From contig NZ_SLWK01000007.1 of the NCBI RefSeq assembly GCF_004345615.1, positions 124,001 through 188,000 of the forward strand: a stretch of DNA of 64,000 nucleotides, written 5' to 3'. Below the pieces are notes generated by a model. That model was not told the origin of the DNA and ran no database searches. It worked only from the letters and a program-made list of their open reading frames with translations. Within the stretch, counting starts at the first letter, position 1. Each line of letters opens with the position of its first letter. Both the position numbers and the translations under genes were made by a program. Below, in pieces: positions 1-9,828 of this stretch. The stretch comes from Natronoflexus pectinivorans (lineage in GTDB: Bacteria > Bacteroidota > Bacteroidia > Bacteroidales > Marinilabiliaceae).

Positions 1-970
1 TGTTTTCTCCGGCCACTCTTCCTTCCAGGTTGGCCAGGTCTCCATAAGGAGCCAGAACATTTTTTCCGGTTATTAAATTGGGAATTTCACAACAATCGCC
101 TGCTGCGTATATATCCGGGTCGTTGGTTTGCATGTGTTGGTTCACTAAAATTCCTCCCAATTGGCCAATTTCGATGCCGGCTTCCCTTGCTAATTTGATA
201 TTGGGTTTTACTCCAATGGCAACAACTGCCAATTCGCAAGGTATTTGTGTCCCGTTTTGAAGTTTTACAGCTTCTAGTTTCCCGTTTGACCCTATAAACT
301 CCGCAACTCCGTTTTGAGTAATGACATTGGCTTTGGTTTTTAGGTAGTTTTCTATCAATTTGGCCATGTCCCAATCCAAAAATGAGAGCAGTTGAGGGAA
401 AAGTTCCACCAGCGTTAACTCTATTCCTGCCAGATGGAGAGCTTCAAGAGTTTCAATGCCAATAAGCCCACCACCAATAACAACAGCTTTTTTAATTTTT
501 CCTTCGTCTCTGATTTTACGTAAATAGTCGGCATCCTGCATGGATTGAAGTGTGGTGATTCCTTCCAGATTAATCCCAGGAACCGGAGGCATATTGGGCG
601 TGGCTCCAGTGGCTATGATTAATTTGTCATATTCTTGGTCGCCGGATTCTCCGGTTTGGTGATTGATGTACTCTACTTTTTTGTTTACTCTGTCGATGCG
701 GGTTATTTCTGTATTGATAACAGCCTTTATGCCTTTTGCGTTCCAGTAGAATTTCGGATCACGTACTACGCCTGTCGGGGTGTTCAGGAGTTTGTTTCTC
801 TCATCAAAAACCCCTCCTACGTAATACGGAAATCCGCATGATGCCATGGAAAGGTCGGGTCCTTTTTGAAACATGGTGATTTCTGCATTCTGATCAAGTC
901 GCCTTGCTCTCGCTGCGGCTTTTGGGCCTGCTGATGACCCACCTATTACAATTATTTTTTTATTTGCCAT
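1..970 (-). CDS. CoA-disulfide reductase-like FAD/NAD(P)H oxidoreductase (C-terminus outside window)
   Basis: The gene reads leftward from ATG at 970 and runs off the window edge without an in-frame stop, giving about 323 codons. The N-terminus has a dinucleotide-binding loop, IGGSSAG at residues 9-15, followed by the single-cysteine motif SCGFPYY with Cys45. That motif is the redox site of the CoA-disulfide reductase/NADH oxidase branch of the pyridine-nucleotide disulfide reductases. A second nucleotide-binding loop (VIGGGLIG) and a late AAGDC flavin motif follow. The family uses FAD and NAD(P)H to reduce CoA disulfide, polysulfide or oxygen; which one applies here cannot be told. Some relatives carry a C-terminal rhodanese domain, which would lie outside the window. 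It is divergent from the next gene. Confidence 0.85.
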   Translation of the reverse strand, partial: MANKKIIVIGGSSAGPKAAARARRLDQNAEITMFQKGPDLSMASCGFPYYVGGVFDERNKLLNTPTGVVRDPKFYWNAKGIKAVINTEITRIDRVNKKVEYINHQTGESGDQEYDKLIIATGATPNMPPVPGINLEGITTLQSMQDADYLRKIRDEGKIKKAVVIGGGLIGIETLEALHLAGIELTLVELFPQLLSFLDWDMAKLIENYLKTKANVITQNGVAEFIGSNGKLEAVKLQNGTQIPCELAVVAIGVKPNIKLAREAGIEIGQLGGILVNQHMQTNDPDIYAAGDCCEIPNLITGKNVLAPYGDLANLEGRVAGEN

Positions 971-1153
971 GATGATTTTTTGTTTGCTGATTTAAAGTTG
1001 CAAATATAATAAAAATGTAATAATATAAAAAAGTAGATATATAAATATGAAAATAGGTGTTCTTGTAGGATGTTGATTTTAACATAAATTGATTTTTATA
1101 AACAAAAAACACCTATATTTATCTCCGAATAATAATCCTAAATTATTGAAATT
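971..1153. promoter_or_regulatory. Divergent intergenic region with inverted repeat
   Basis: AT-rich spacer between two divergent genes. It contains 9-bp inverted arms, ATAGGTGTT at 1053-1061 and AACACCTAT at 1108-1116. A TATATTTA sequence at 1114-1121 could serve as a -7 box for the rightward gene. No experimental support; the assignment is tentative. Confidence 0.3.
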
Positions 1154-2794
1154 ATGAAGAAGTTTTTTTTATTTATTGTTTTCATTAGTTTATCTATAAG
1201 TATGGTATCTCAGCGGATATCGAGGGACTCCAAGAGTATTCAATTTGTTAATTATCCATCTTTGTTAATGCCTGGAGTTGAGACCTATTCAACAAGTATT
1301 GATCTCAGCGCAATTGAAGGTTTATTGGAGGAAGGGAGTATGTATGTGTGGACATACAAAACTTTAAATTCCATACTCGGGCCTCAAGGATACACCCATA
1401 AAGAGAATGAGAGTGATATTGAAATTACACTTGTAGCAAAGAATTATCTGGTTTTCCCCAGCGTAACAGATGCCTCACCTGATTATGAATCTGCCTATTA
1501 TCTTCCAACATATACAATACCTTTGGACTGGGAGATAGTAATTGAAGGAGCAGTTTCTCAAAGAATTCTATTATCGGAATATAAAGATAGCCTCCAGATA
1601 GTGGTTCCTCTAAGAGATGTTGGTGGGAGATTGCATAAGATATCAGATGCTGAGAAGGTTAAGGAGATAATGGAGGGTGAAAGTGAACAAATTTTAAAAT
1701 CTGCGGAAAGGCAGTTTCTCTCTGAAATTATGTTGTTTACCAGTGAGGTTGTAAACAGGTCACTAAGTTATGATGTTGAGGTATTAGAAGTCCCGCTCTT
1801 TTCTTTAAGATCGAACAGACAAGTTGATGTTACCGATTGGGAGGATCCTCACAAAAATGCAGAAAAGTTATTTGAAGAATTAAGGAATGGCGTATCACCA
1901 AACGAATTGTACAATAAATACACTGATGTGTTTGATTTTTATGCACTCAAGATAGAGGAATTTAGGGGAGATGTTCGAAAGAATCGCAATTTATTGGAAG
2001 CAGCTTCAACAAATCTTATAAATATGCTGATGATAGTAAAGCCGGATGCAATAACTGTTGATCATATAGATGTGTTTGTTGAGACCAATAACGAATCCGG
2101 ATCAAGAGAAGAAAAACGGAATAAATTGATGTCTCGAATTTCACACGCCTTAGCCGTTTACGAGTCAAGAAATGCATGTGAACGCGATTATGCTGATTTG
2201 TTTAATATGCCACCTTTATCAAATAATGAATATGCGGTAACTTATACAATGTCATCAGGTGAAACTAAACAAGGTGTTGTTACATATTCAACATTCTATG
2301 GGCTGCGACCTTCTGATGCATGTGTGGGTTTTTCTTTGTATGATATAGATGTTTTTAATAGTTCAGACGGAAAAGTTTCCTCTCGTCAAGCCTTAGATGT
2401 TCGAGATATTGATTCATATGAAATTTTTGGAGATAAGTATGTAAAAGTAAGGTTTAGTGATCCTACTGTAGTCTCTTTAAGAGGCGAGGAGAGTTTTATG
2501 TGGGAACTTATGGATGGAGATGTCTCAATTTATTGGCTTACTGATTCAGGGAGATCAGGTGCAGTCATAAGGAAAGGGAATAGAGGACAATTGGTATTTA
2601 ATTATGCCCGATTGGCGGAGATGCTTGATGACAAGCCTGCTATAGCGGAAAAGATTCGAAATGGACATTACGGAAATCCTGAAATTAGAGAGCGTTCGTC
2701 TCGACTTGGAAATATGATGCAACAGGGTGTTGTTAATGATATTTGTCCCAGAATACTTTTAAATATTGTAGCTGATTATAATGAACTCAATTAA
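1154..2794 (+). CDS. Exported protein of unknown function, 546 aa
   Basis: I do not recognise this family. The N-terminus has a lysine pair, a hydrophobic stretch (about residues 4-17) and ends near SQR, fitting a signal peptidase I signal peptide, so the protein is probably periplasmic or secreted. The rest is hydrophilic and mixed alpha/beta in character. No transmembrane segments, catalytic motif or repeat stands out. A charged stretch around residues 165-185 (EKVKEIMEGESEQILKSAE) is probably helical. The gene stands alone: it is divergent from the flavoprotein, and a good terminator follows 17 nt after its stop. Its codon use is plain and resembles that of its neighbours. Confidence 0.8.
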   Translation: MKKFFLFIVFISLSISMVSQRISRDSKSIQFVNYPSLLMPGVETYSTSIDLSAIEGLLEEGSMYVWTYKTLNSILGPQGYTHKENESDIEITLVAKNYLVFPSVTDASPDYESAYYLPTYTIPLDWEIVIEGAVSQRILLSEYKDSLQIVVPLRDVGGRLHKISDAEKVKEIMEGESEQILKSAERQFLSEIMLFTSEVVNRSLSYDVEVLEVPLFSLRSNRQVDVTDWEDPHKNAEKLFEELRNGVSPNELYNKYTDVFDFYALKIEEFRGDVRKNRNLLEAASTNLINMLMIVKPDAITVDHIDVFVETNNESGSREEKRNKLMSRISHALAVYESRNACERDYADLFNMPPLSNNEYAVTYTMSSGETKQGVVTYSTFYGLRPSDACVGFSLYDIDVFNSSDGKVSSRQALDVRDIDSYEIFGDKYVKVRFSDPTVVSLRGEESFMWELMDGDVSIYWLTDSGRSGAVIRKGNRGQLVFNYARLAEMLDDKPAIAEKIRNGHYGNPEIRERSSRLGNMMQQGVVNDICPRILLNIVADYNELN

Positions 2795-2810
2795 TCCACT
2801 TATTTTAAGA

Positions 2811-2838
2811 AGCCCATGCTTTTAGTATGGGCTTTTTT
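2811..2838 (+). terminator. Rho-independent terminator of the 1154-2794 gene
   Basis: Stem AGCCCAT (2811-2817) pairs with ATGGGCT (2827-2833) across a 9-nt loop, followed by a run of T to 2838. It lies 17 nt after the stop codon. Confidence 0.85.
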
Positions 2839-2917
2839 ACGTACTGGTAAGTGAGATGTAAAAAAATAATGTAAAAGAACTGTGTGGAATAATAATGCTC
2901 TCAGCAGATTATACTTG

Positions 2918-3130
2918 TTATGCGCCAAGTGCTTTCAGCGCATGGTAAACCAAAAACGCAGGCCACACAAATGACTTTAATACTCCCAACACACCACCCC
3001 AAAAAGTTGTGGCAACAGAAATGTAGTAGATAACTGCACCTATCCATCCAAAAATATAGATGAGGCCTGTTGGCGCTTCTTTATCAATTCTTTTGGCTTT
3101 GCTTTGGGTGCATTCTGAGTTGGTTTCCAT
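2918..3130 (-). CDS. Small membrane protein, 70 aa
   Basis: A short hydrophilic N-terminus (about 22 residues, charged) is followed by two likely membrane segments, roughly residues 23-43 and 45-62. No known motif is recognised. Its start codon lies 12 nt downstream of the stop of the 141-aa membrane protein on the same strand, so the two are probably co-transcribed and may act together. The spacing and the clean hydrophobic pattern are the main reasons for accepting such a small gene. Function unknown. Confidence 0.6.
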   Translation of the reverse strand: METNSECTQSKAKRIDKEAPTGLIYIFGWIGAVIYYISVATTFWGGVLGVLKSFVWPAFLVYHALKALGA

Positions 3131-3142
3131 ACTGTTTTGAAT

Positions 3143-3568
3143 TTAATTGTTGTTGCGTTTTTCAATTCTGATGGATTTTCTTCTGCCAATGGTTCTGTAA
3201 TAAACATAGAGAAGAAGTACTGCAAATAATGAAGGAACCATGATGTATGCGGGCAGTTCATTTTCGGTGAAATGTTTGATGAGGAAATTAATTCCAATAA
3301 TGACCAGACCAATAGGTAATATCCATCTTCCGGTTCGGTTCATGCTTAAATGAAGAGAGAGGGTTTCATCTTTCTTTACTGAAATGGGAAAGATATAACT
3401 GGATGCAATTCTTGATTTAATTTGCAGAGAATGGCTTCCTTCCTTTAATTGAATTTCAGTTTTTCCGGAATTGGAAATATTACCTTCCTCTCTTCCATCA
3501 ATCCAGATTGAATAATCCACCGTTGAATTGGTGATTTCGTTTGAGCGGGTAATAATGAGTTGTGCCAT
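3143..3568 (-). CDS. Small two-helix membrane protein with N-terminal beta domain, 141 aa
   Basis: Residues 1-70 look like a small beta-sandwich. The DYSIWIDGREEG stretch and the LKEGSHSLQIK stretch resemble the PEGA-like fold in which a short strand-rich unit ends at a glycine turn. Two hydrophobic helices follow, about residues 82-97 and 107-124, then a basic tail (RRKSIRIEKR). The domain is therefore probably cytoplasmic and tethered to the inner membrane. It heads a two-gene unit with the 70-aa protein. The function is not known; the PEGA resemblance is an impression from the sequence pattern only. Confidence 0.65.
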   Translation of the reverse strand: MAQLIITRSNEITNSTVDYSIWIDGREEGNISNSGKTEIQLKEGSHSLQIKSRIASSYIFPISVKKDETLSLHLSMNRTGRWILPIGLVIIGINFLIKHFTENELPAYIMVPSLFAVLLLYVYYRTIGRRKSIRIEKRNNN

Positions 3569-3591
3569 TTGGTAATATAAGGTGATTAATC

Positions 3592-3632
3592 ATTACAAAG
3601 CCGTTATGTTTAAAACATAACGGCTTTGTAAT
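3592..3632. terminator. Perfect 20-bp inverted repeat, likely bidirectional terminator
   Basis: Arms 3592-3611 and 3613-3632 are exact reverse complements with a one-base centre, and the outer ends are A/T-rich. The repeat lies 12 nt beyond the stop of the leftward peptidase gene and 24 nt before the start of the next leftward gene, so it should end peptidase transcripts. Confidence 0.8.
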
Positions 3633-3643
3633 TAATGAATTTG

Positions 3644-5296
3644 TTAGTTCCTTCTTAAATGTGCTTTTGCATCTCTCGCGGCTCTGAACTCATTTTCCGG
3701 AGCCCAGTTTGGAAAGTGGTCGGTATTGGCCAAGTCTTTTCCAACATTATAGAACAGCCATAAATCCTGATGAATACCATCATAATTCCACAAATCGTGA
3801 ACCACATCAGTGGGAGCGTGGTAACGTGATGCAGCATCTTGCTGAACCATGCGCGTGTACTCTTCGTCACGCCCAATAAAATCGCTTCCGCCATTGGCAT
3901 AAATCATAGGAACTCCCTGCCGTGCCATATTAAAATGGTCGCTGCGATAGTAATAGCCCCTTTCAGGAAATGGATTTGGTTTAACCATGCGATTTTGAAC
4001 TGAGGCATGCTTGTCAAGGTAATCATCCAGTTCAGATAAACCGAACCCAATGGAAACGACATCGTTTGTTGGCCCATAAACATTCAATGCATCGATGTTA
4101 ATTCCGGCAACAGTGGTGGCAATGGGGAAAAGCGGATTTTCTGCATAAAATCTGGAGCCAAGTAATCCCGACTCCTCGGCAGTAACAGCCAGGAATGTCA
4201 CAGAGCGTTCCGGTGCGCCCTCTTTCATAAATCTTTCGGCAATGGCCATGATGCCTGCAACACCGGTGGCATTATCAATGGCGCCATTGTAAATGTCCAC
4301 ACCCTGCTCGGTCACAACCATGCCAAGATGATCCCAGTGAGCCATGTAAATAACAGTTTCTTCCGGGTATTTGGTTCCCTCAATGTAGCCAATTACATTG
4401 TGGCATTCAGAGTGGTTAAAGGTATTGTTGAATGATACCGAAGCTGTTAAACCTAGTGGTTGTGCCACAAAATCACGATGCGCCGCCGCTGCGATGGTCT
4501 CCTGAATATCGATACCAGCTGCATCAAATATTTTAGTGGCTGCATCCAGATGTATCCAGCCTTCAACCGGAAGCCTGTCACGGTTTCCGTTGGTAATAAC
4601 GCCATATTGCGTGCCCGACCAGGAATTTCTTACCACCTCCCATCCATAACTGGCCGGTTCTGTTTGGTGAATGATTAATGCGCCGGCAGCTCCCTGACGA
4701 GCAGCTTCTTCAAATTTGTAAGTCCAGCGACCATAGTATGTCATGGCATTTCCGGTAAACATGGTTTCGTCACCTGTGGCAAATCCAGGGTCGTTCACTA
4801 AAATTACCACTGTTTTTCCTTCTACATCAAGGCCTTCGTAGTCGTTCCAGCCATACTCGGGAGCAACCACTCCATAGCCGACAAACACCAACTCACTTTT
4901 GTCGAGTTTGAGCGATTCTTCAAGGCGATAACTGCCAACCACCATGTCGTCAAGGTAGTTGAATGAAAGCTGAGTTCCGTTTCCGGCAATGTTTAGGGTG
5001 GTGAAATCGGAACCGGTGACTTCTACCAAAGGAACTGCCTGAAGGTAAGAGTCTCCGTTGGCTGGCTTAAGTCCAATTTCCTGAAAACGCGACTTGATAA
5101 AGTCGCGTGCTTTAATTCCACCCGGTGATGCCGGTGCACGTCCCTCAAATTCGTCAGAGGCCAGTATGTTAATATCAGTCTCAATATTCTCCCCAAAAGG
5201 TTCAATGGTATATTCGGGTGTGGCACAGGCCATGAGAGTCATTAAAATGGCTCCGGGTAAATACTTGATGAATTGAAATTTGTTTTTTCGTTGCAT
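3644..5296 (-). CDS. M28-family zinc aminopeptidase, lipoprotein, 550 aa
   Basis: A signal peptide ends in the lipobox LMAC with Cys24, so the protein is predicted to be lipid-anchored. Residues about 40-300 hold the N-terminal part with an inserted PA-like domain. The peptidase core follows with the M28 zinc-site pattern: MAHWDHLG (His320, Asp322), DNATG (Asp341), the general-base/ligand pair EESGLLG (Glu374-Glu375), then an Asp in NIDALNV and a late His in RSDHFNM. All expected ligands appear to be present, so it should be active, releasing N-terminal amino acids from peptides. The 550-aa length is usual for PA-containing members. It is a single-gene unit ended by the 3592-3632 hairpin. Its exact substrate is not evident. 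Confidence 0.9.
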   Translation of the reverse strand: MQRKNKFQFIKYLPGAILMTLMACATPEYTIEPFGENIETDINILASDEFEGRAPASPGGIKARDFIKSRFQEIGLKPANGDSYLQAVPLVEVTGSDFTTLNIAGNGTQLSFNYLDDMVVGSYRLEESLKLDKSELVFVGYGVVAPEYGWNDYEGLDVEGKTVVILVNDPGFATGDETMFTGNAMTYYGRWTYKFEEAARQGAAGALIIHQTEPASYGWEVVRNSWSGTQYGVITNGNRDRLPVEGWIHLDAATKIFDAAGIDIQETIAAAAHRDFVAQPLGLTASVSFNNTFNHSECHNVIGYIEGTKYPEETVIYMAHWDHLGMVVTEQGVDIYNGAIDNATGVAGIMAIAERFMKEGAPERSVTFLAVTAEESGLLGSRFYAENPLFPIATTVAGINIDALNVYGPTNDVVSIGFGLSELDDYLDKHASVQNRMVKPNPFPERGYYYRSDHFNMARQGVPMIYANGGSDFIGRDEEYTRMVQQDAASRYHAPTDVVHDLWNYDGIHQDLWLFYNVGKDLANTDHFPNWAPENEFRAARDAKAHLRRN

Positions 5297-5473
5297 GGAA
5301 TCTTCTTTTATTGTTTATTTTTATTGGTCGATAGTCATTTTTTATTTGTCATGATTGGCTGAAACAGCCTTATTTCTTAATATTCTTAAATATCTTAAAT
5401 CTAATTTTTTCTAAAATCTAAGCATCTGTCCTTTGACGACTTGTAAAGATAAAGATAAAACATTAATAAATAA

Positions 5474-6706
5474 ATGAGATTTCTACATACATCAGACTGG
5501 CATTTGGGAAAACGTCTGGAACGATTCAGCAGAATTGAAGAGCAGCGTGAAGTTTTGGAGGAGATTTGTGAGATTGCCGAAAAGGAGAAAGTTGATGCAG
5601 TGTTGATTGCAGGCGATTTGTTCGATGCTTTTAACCCTTCGTCGGAAGCGGTTGAGTTGTTTTACCGGATGCTAAAAATAATGGCTGAAAACGGTAAAAG
5701 AGCCGTGATTGCCATTGCCGGCAATCACGATTCGCCCGAGAGAATTGAAGCTCCTGATCCGTTGGCCCGGGAGTGTGGGATTATTTTTGCCGGAATGCCC
5801 GATTCGCAGGTAACTCCTTTTTCTTTGGAATCCGGCTTGAGAGTATTGAGCAGTGATCCGGGGTTTCTGGAAATGGAACTTCCCGGTTATGATTATCCTT
5901 TGCGATTGCTGTTGACACCTTATGCCAACGAACTTCGGTTAAAGACAATGTTAGCCGTTGACAATAAAGAGTCGGATTTGCGGGAAATTCTAAAAAGCAG
6001 GTGGGAGAGTATCATTCAAGGGCACCCGCATCAAACCGGAGTAAATGTTTTGATGACTCACCTTTTTGTGATGAATAAAGGGGAGGAAAAGCCGCAAGAG
6101 CCCGATGATGAAAAACCAATTCTATATGTTGGTGGAGCACAGCCTGTGTTCAGCAGCGACTTTCCCGAAGGTTTGCATTACGTCGCTTTGGGACATTTGC
6201 ATCGTCCACATCAAACGGGAGGTGGGAAATGTCCGGTGGTTTATTCCGGAAGTCCGTTGGCTTATAGTTTTGCTGAGACCAATCAGCAAAAAAAGGTTTA
6301 TATCATTGACGCTGAACCTGGGAAGGCCGCGGAAGTCAAAACTGTAGATCTGAAATCAGGCTACAAGCTGATTTCAGTAAAGTTTGATAATGAAGATGCT
6401 GCATTGGAGTGGCTTCGGGATAACCAGGAGTTATACGTTGAACTTACCTTGGTTTCTAACACTTATATTACAGCCGATACGCGCCGCAAATTATTTGCGG
6501 CACATCCACGTATTGTCACCCTTATTCCCGAAGTTGAGTCGGGAAGAGAATCCGACTCAGGCAACAATGCCATAAGCATTGATTTAACAAAAAGCACCGA
6601 AGAACTTTTTGTTGATTTTTTTAAAGAGAAAAAGGGACAGGCGCCCAATGGCCGGGTTTTGGATTTGTTCAGGGAGTTGATGGGAAGTGAGAAAAGGTTG
6701 AATTAA
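5474..6706 (+). CDS. sbcD: SbcD-type exonuclease subunit (Mre11 homologue), 410 aa
   Basis: Metallophosphoesterase with all five phosphoesterase motifs in order: DWH (Asp8, His10), GDLFD (Asp48), GNHD (Asn84-His85-Asp86), MTH (His196) and GHLH (His241, His243). Together these bind the two manganese ions used for 3'-5' exonuclease and endonuclease cleavage of hairpin and blocked DNA ends. A C-terminal capping domain follows, about residues 270-400. The 410-aa length is typical. It sits 29 nt ahead of sbcC on the same strand, the usual operon order, and the two products form the SbcCD complex in the cytoplasm. Confidence 0.95.
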   Translation: MRFLHTSDWHLGKRLERFSRIEEQREVLEEICEIAEKEKVDAVLIAGDLFDAFNPSSEAVELFYRMLKIMAENGKRAVIAIAGNHDSPERIEAPDPLARECGIIFAGMPDSQVTPFSLESGLRVLSSDPGFLEMELPGYDYPLRLLLTPYANELRLKTMLAVDNKESDLREILKSRWESIIQGHPHQTGVNVLMTHLFVMNKGEEKPQEPDDEKPILYVGGAQPVFSSDFPEGLHYVALGHLHRPHQTGGGKCPVVYSGSPLAYSFAETNQQKKVYIIDAEPGKAAEVKTVDLKSGYKLISVKFDNEDAALEWLRDNQELYVELTLVSNTYITADTRRKLFAAHPRIVTLIPEVESGRESDSGNNAISIDLTKSTEELFVDFFKEKKGQAPNGRVLDLFRELMGSEKRLN

Positions 6707-6735
6707 TTTACCAGTTACGCAAAGATACCGACCAA

Positions 6736-9700
6736 ATGATACCACATAAATTAAACTTGCAGGGTTTATACAGCTACATTAACAAGCAGAGCATTGATTT
6801 TGATAATTTAACCCGTGATGGACTTTTCGGGATTTTCGGAAGTGTCGGCAGTGGAAAATCTTCGGTGCTCGAAGCCATTTCGTTTGCGTTGTATGGAAAC
6901 ACCGAACGGTTAAACAGCAGGGATAATCGTGCTTATAATATGATGAACTTGCGTTCGGATAAGATGTTTTTGGAGTTTGAGTTCAGCAACGGCGAAAACC
7001 GCCGTTTCCTTTGTCGGGTGGAGGGAAAAAGAAATTCCAAAAAGTTTGAAGATGTCGGAAAACTCAATCGAACTTGCTACGAAATGGCAGAAAACGGAGA
7101 GTGGATTCCCATTGATACGCCTGTTGAGGAAATAACAGGGTTGAGTTACGATAATTTTCGCCGCACTGTCATCATTCCGCAAGGGAAGTTTCAAGAGTTC
7201 CTGCAATTAGGCCCAAAGGAGCGCACTGCCATGATGCAGGAGTTGTTTCACCTCCACAGGTACGACCTATACGCCGGAGTGGCTGAGCTGCACAACAAGT
7301 CGGTGAAGGTTTTGGATGGCCTTGACGGGCAATTAAAAACGCTAGGAGAGATAAAACCTGAACAGATTGAGGAGCTCACCGTTCAACTGGAAAAATTGAA
7401 GGGTGAATCAGTCACGCTGGAAAAGGAGCTAAAGGATGTTCAGGATAAACTGACCGCTTTAAAACGACTTCAGGAGTTAAAAGTAAAACAGGAAAATGCG
7501 CAGAAATTTCTTTCTCAATTGGTTGAGAAAGAAAAGGATGTTGATAATCAGGAAAAGGAGTTGAATTTATACGAAAAAAGCGTGCGGCTTTTTAAATCAC
7601 TCTTGGATGCATCACATCGTTTAAAAAACGATGTATTGGGTAATGAAAAATATCTTAAAGATGCACTTCTCGAACATGAAAAACTGAAAAAGCAACTTGA
7701 AGAGGCGTCTGTTCAATTTCAAAAAACTAAAATAGAATACGAGAAGCGTGATTTAATGAAACGCGAAGCTGACGAGATAAAGAAGTTATCGGAGGTTTTG
7801 ACCTTTAGGCAGACTATTGGAGAGTTGATAAAGCGGCGGCAAAAAGGTGAGCAGATGCTGAAAGAGAAAAGAGCTGTGCAAACTGATATACGGGAAATGA
7901 TTCAAGGCGCATCGGTAAAATTAACCATTGAAAAGGCGCAGTTACCGGATTTTGCCGTTTTGATGGAAATTAAGGAGTGGTACAGGCATCGGGAGCAGCT
8001 GAATAAAGACGCTGCAAGCCTTTTGAAACAGCAGCAAGAACATAATCAGCAGAGTGAAGATTTTGAAAGTAAGCTGCAAAAGCATGTTAGGGAATTGGGT
8101 CTTTCCATGCCTGATGGCATGGAAACTCTCTCTTTTTGCAAGGAATTATTGAAACAGGCGGAGTTGCAAACAGCAAAATTTGAGGAACAGTTAAAGGAGA
8201 TTGAACAGAACCGTGTCCGCCTGAAAGTGCAAAATGAGTTACAGGGATTTGCCGTTGAATTGAAAGATGGGAAGCCTTGCCCTTTGTGTGGTTCGGAACA
8301 TCATCCGGATTTATTAAAACCCGAAAATGTGCATGAAGAACTAACTGCGCTAAGTCAACATACTGACGTCATTCAGAAGGGGAGGCAAAACATCGCAATG
8401 CTTGAGAAACATATTCTAAAAATTCAGGCCGAGTTATCCTCTTATTGGAACGAGAAAACAAGAAACGAGAAGGAAATTTCGGCAAACAAGCAGGAGACTG
8501 AGGCACATTTGAAAACCTTCCGCTGGGAAGGACACCGTCCGGATTCGTCGGAAAAGTTAACCCGGGAACTTGAAAAACATAAAACACTGACAGTGGCGAT
8601 TAATGCCGGTGAAAAAATGCTTGACCAATTGCGGAGAAACCTTGAAGATGCAGAAAAGGACTTGAAAAAATACGAAGAGCTTTTAACCACTTTAGGAAAT
8701 GAACTGACCGCGAAAGAGAGCCGTGTGGAAACGCTCCTTGCCGACATCCGCCATCTAAATATGGAAGATTTCAGGGAAGCAGGTGCGCAGGAGCTGATTG
8801 ATAAATCCTCCGAGTTGGTAAAGATGGCAGATGCTATTGAAATCCGCTACCAAAAGGAGGAGGAGCATGTCAACGGGTTAACCCGAAAACAGAGCGAACT
8901 TACCGGGAAAGTTTCAGAACTTCAGAAAGCGGGGTTGCAATTGCGGGATTCTCTCACCAAAAACGAACTTAAAATTGATGATTTGCTCAGGGAGAACGAT
9001 GAATTAAATCGTGAAAAGTTATTGGCAATCCTGGCGTCCGAACCTGATGTGGATAAAATCAGAAAGGAGATTGAAGAATACCGGAATCTTTTGGCAGCAA
9101 AGCGTTCGGAAGTGAAACAACTCGAAGCTGATTTGCAAGGTCAGAAGTTCGATCCCGTTGAGTGGGAAGCGTTGAATAAGAGAAACGAAACTCTTTCCGA
9201 TAATTTCAAGAAACTCAATATTGAATCCGGTCAGCTGGCGGAAAAAAAGAAGCGGCTCGAAACAGATTATCTCAAGTATAAGGAGCTGACTAAAACACGT
9301 GAGGAAGCAGAACTGCGTGCTGCCGATTTGTCCGACCTGCGTAACTTATTTAAAGGCAGTGGGTTTGTTAACTATATATCCACCGTTTATTTGCAGGAGT
9401 TGTGTAAAGCGGCCAACGACCGATTTTATAAACTCACACGGCAGCAGTTGTCGCTTGAATTGGGCGACGACAATATGTTTTACATCAGGGATTTTCTCAA
9501 CGAGGGGCGGGTCAGGAGTGTTAAAACCCTGTCGGGAGGACAGACTTTTCAGGCGGCTCTCTCTCTCGCCTTGGCTTTGGCAGACAGCATTCAGAAGCAC
9601 ACCAGTGAGCACGGCAATTTTTTCTTTTTGGATGAAGGGTTCGGAACACTGGATAAGGATTCACTCCGGGTTGTGTTTGATACGCTGAAATCATTGCGAC

Positions 9701-9828
9701 ACGAAAACCGCATAGTTGGAGTCATCTCACATGTGGAGGAGATGCAGCAGGAAATCACCACTTTTTTAAAAGTGGTGAATGAAGAGAAAACCGGCAGTCA
9801 GGTAACTGCCAGTTGGGAAATTTCTTAG
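6736..9828 (+). CDS. sbcC: SbcC-type ATPase subunit (Rad50 homologue), 1030 aa
   Basis: SMC-like ATPase. Walker A lies in FGSVGSGKSS (residues 34-43). Long heptad-rich coiled coils (about 180-500 and 540-880) flank a CPLC zinc hook at residues 515-518, through which two molecules dimerise. The ABC signature LSGGQ is at 932-936, and Walker B with the catalytic Glu is in FLDEGFG (Asp966, Glu967). All parts are intact. It drives ATP-dependent opening of DNA ends for SbcD in double-strand-break and hairpin processing. The gene follows sbcD by 29 nt. Its stop codon overlaps the end of the convergent next gene by 4 nt. Confidence 0.95.
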   Translation: MIPHKLNLQGLYSYINKQSIDFDNLTRDGLFGIFGSVGSGKSSVLEAISFALYGNTERLNSRDNRAYNMMNLRSDKMFLEFEFSNGENRRFLCRVEGKRNSKKFEDVGKLNRTCYEMAENGEWIPIDTPVEEITGLSYDNFRRTVIIPQGKFQEFLQLGPKERTAMMQELFHLHRYDLYAGVAELHNKSVKVLDGLDGQLKTLGEIKPEQIEELTVQLEKLKGESVTLEKELKDVQDKLTALKRLQELKVKQENAQKFLSQLVEKEKDVDNQEKELNLYEKSVRLFKSLLDASHRLKNDVLGNEKYLKDALLEHEKLKKQLEEASVQFQKTKIEYEKRDLMKREADEIKKLSEVLTFRQTIGELIKRRQKGEQMLKEKRAVQTDIREMIQGASVKLTIEKAQLPDFAVLMEIKEWYRHREQLNKDAASLLKQQQEHNQQSEDFESKLQKHVRELGLSMPDGMETLSFCKELLKQAELQTAKFEEQLKEIEQNRVRLKVQNELQGFAVELKDGKPCPLCGSEHHPDLLKPENVHEELTALSQHTDVIQKGRQNIAMLEKHILKIQAELSSYWNEKTRNEKEISANKQETEAHLKTFRWEGHRPDSSEKLTRELEKHKTLTVAINAGEKMLDQLRRNLEDAEKDLKKYEELLTTLGNELTAKESRVETLLADIRHLNMEDFREAGAQELIDKSSELVKMADAIEIRYQKEEEHVNGLTRKQSELTGKVSELQKAGLQLRDSLTKNELKIDDLLRENDELNREKLLAILASEPDVDKIRKEIEEYRNLLAAKRSEVKQLEADLQGQKFDPVEWEALNKRNETLSDNFKKLNIESGQLAEKKKRLETDYLKYKELTKTREEAELRAADLSDLRNLFKGSGFVNYISTVYLQELCKAANDRFYKLTRQQLSLELGDDNMFYIRDFLNEGRVRSVKTLSGGQTFQAALSLALALADSIQKHTSEHGNFFFLDEGFGTLDKDSLRVVFDTLKSLRHENRIVGVISHVEEMQQEITTFLKVVNEEKTGSQVTASWEIS

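Noticed and set aside
3040-3312. 90-codon frame overlapping the two small membrane-protein genes
   Set aside because: It overlaps both genes in another frame, and its translation is not as plausible as theirs, which show clear membrane segments and operon spacing.
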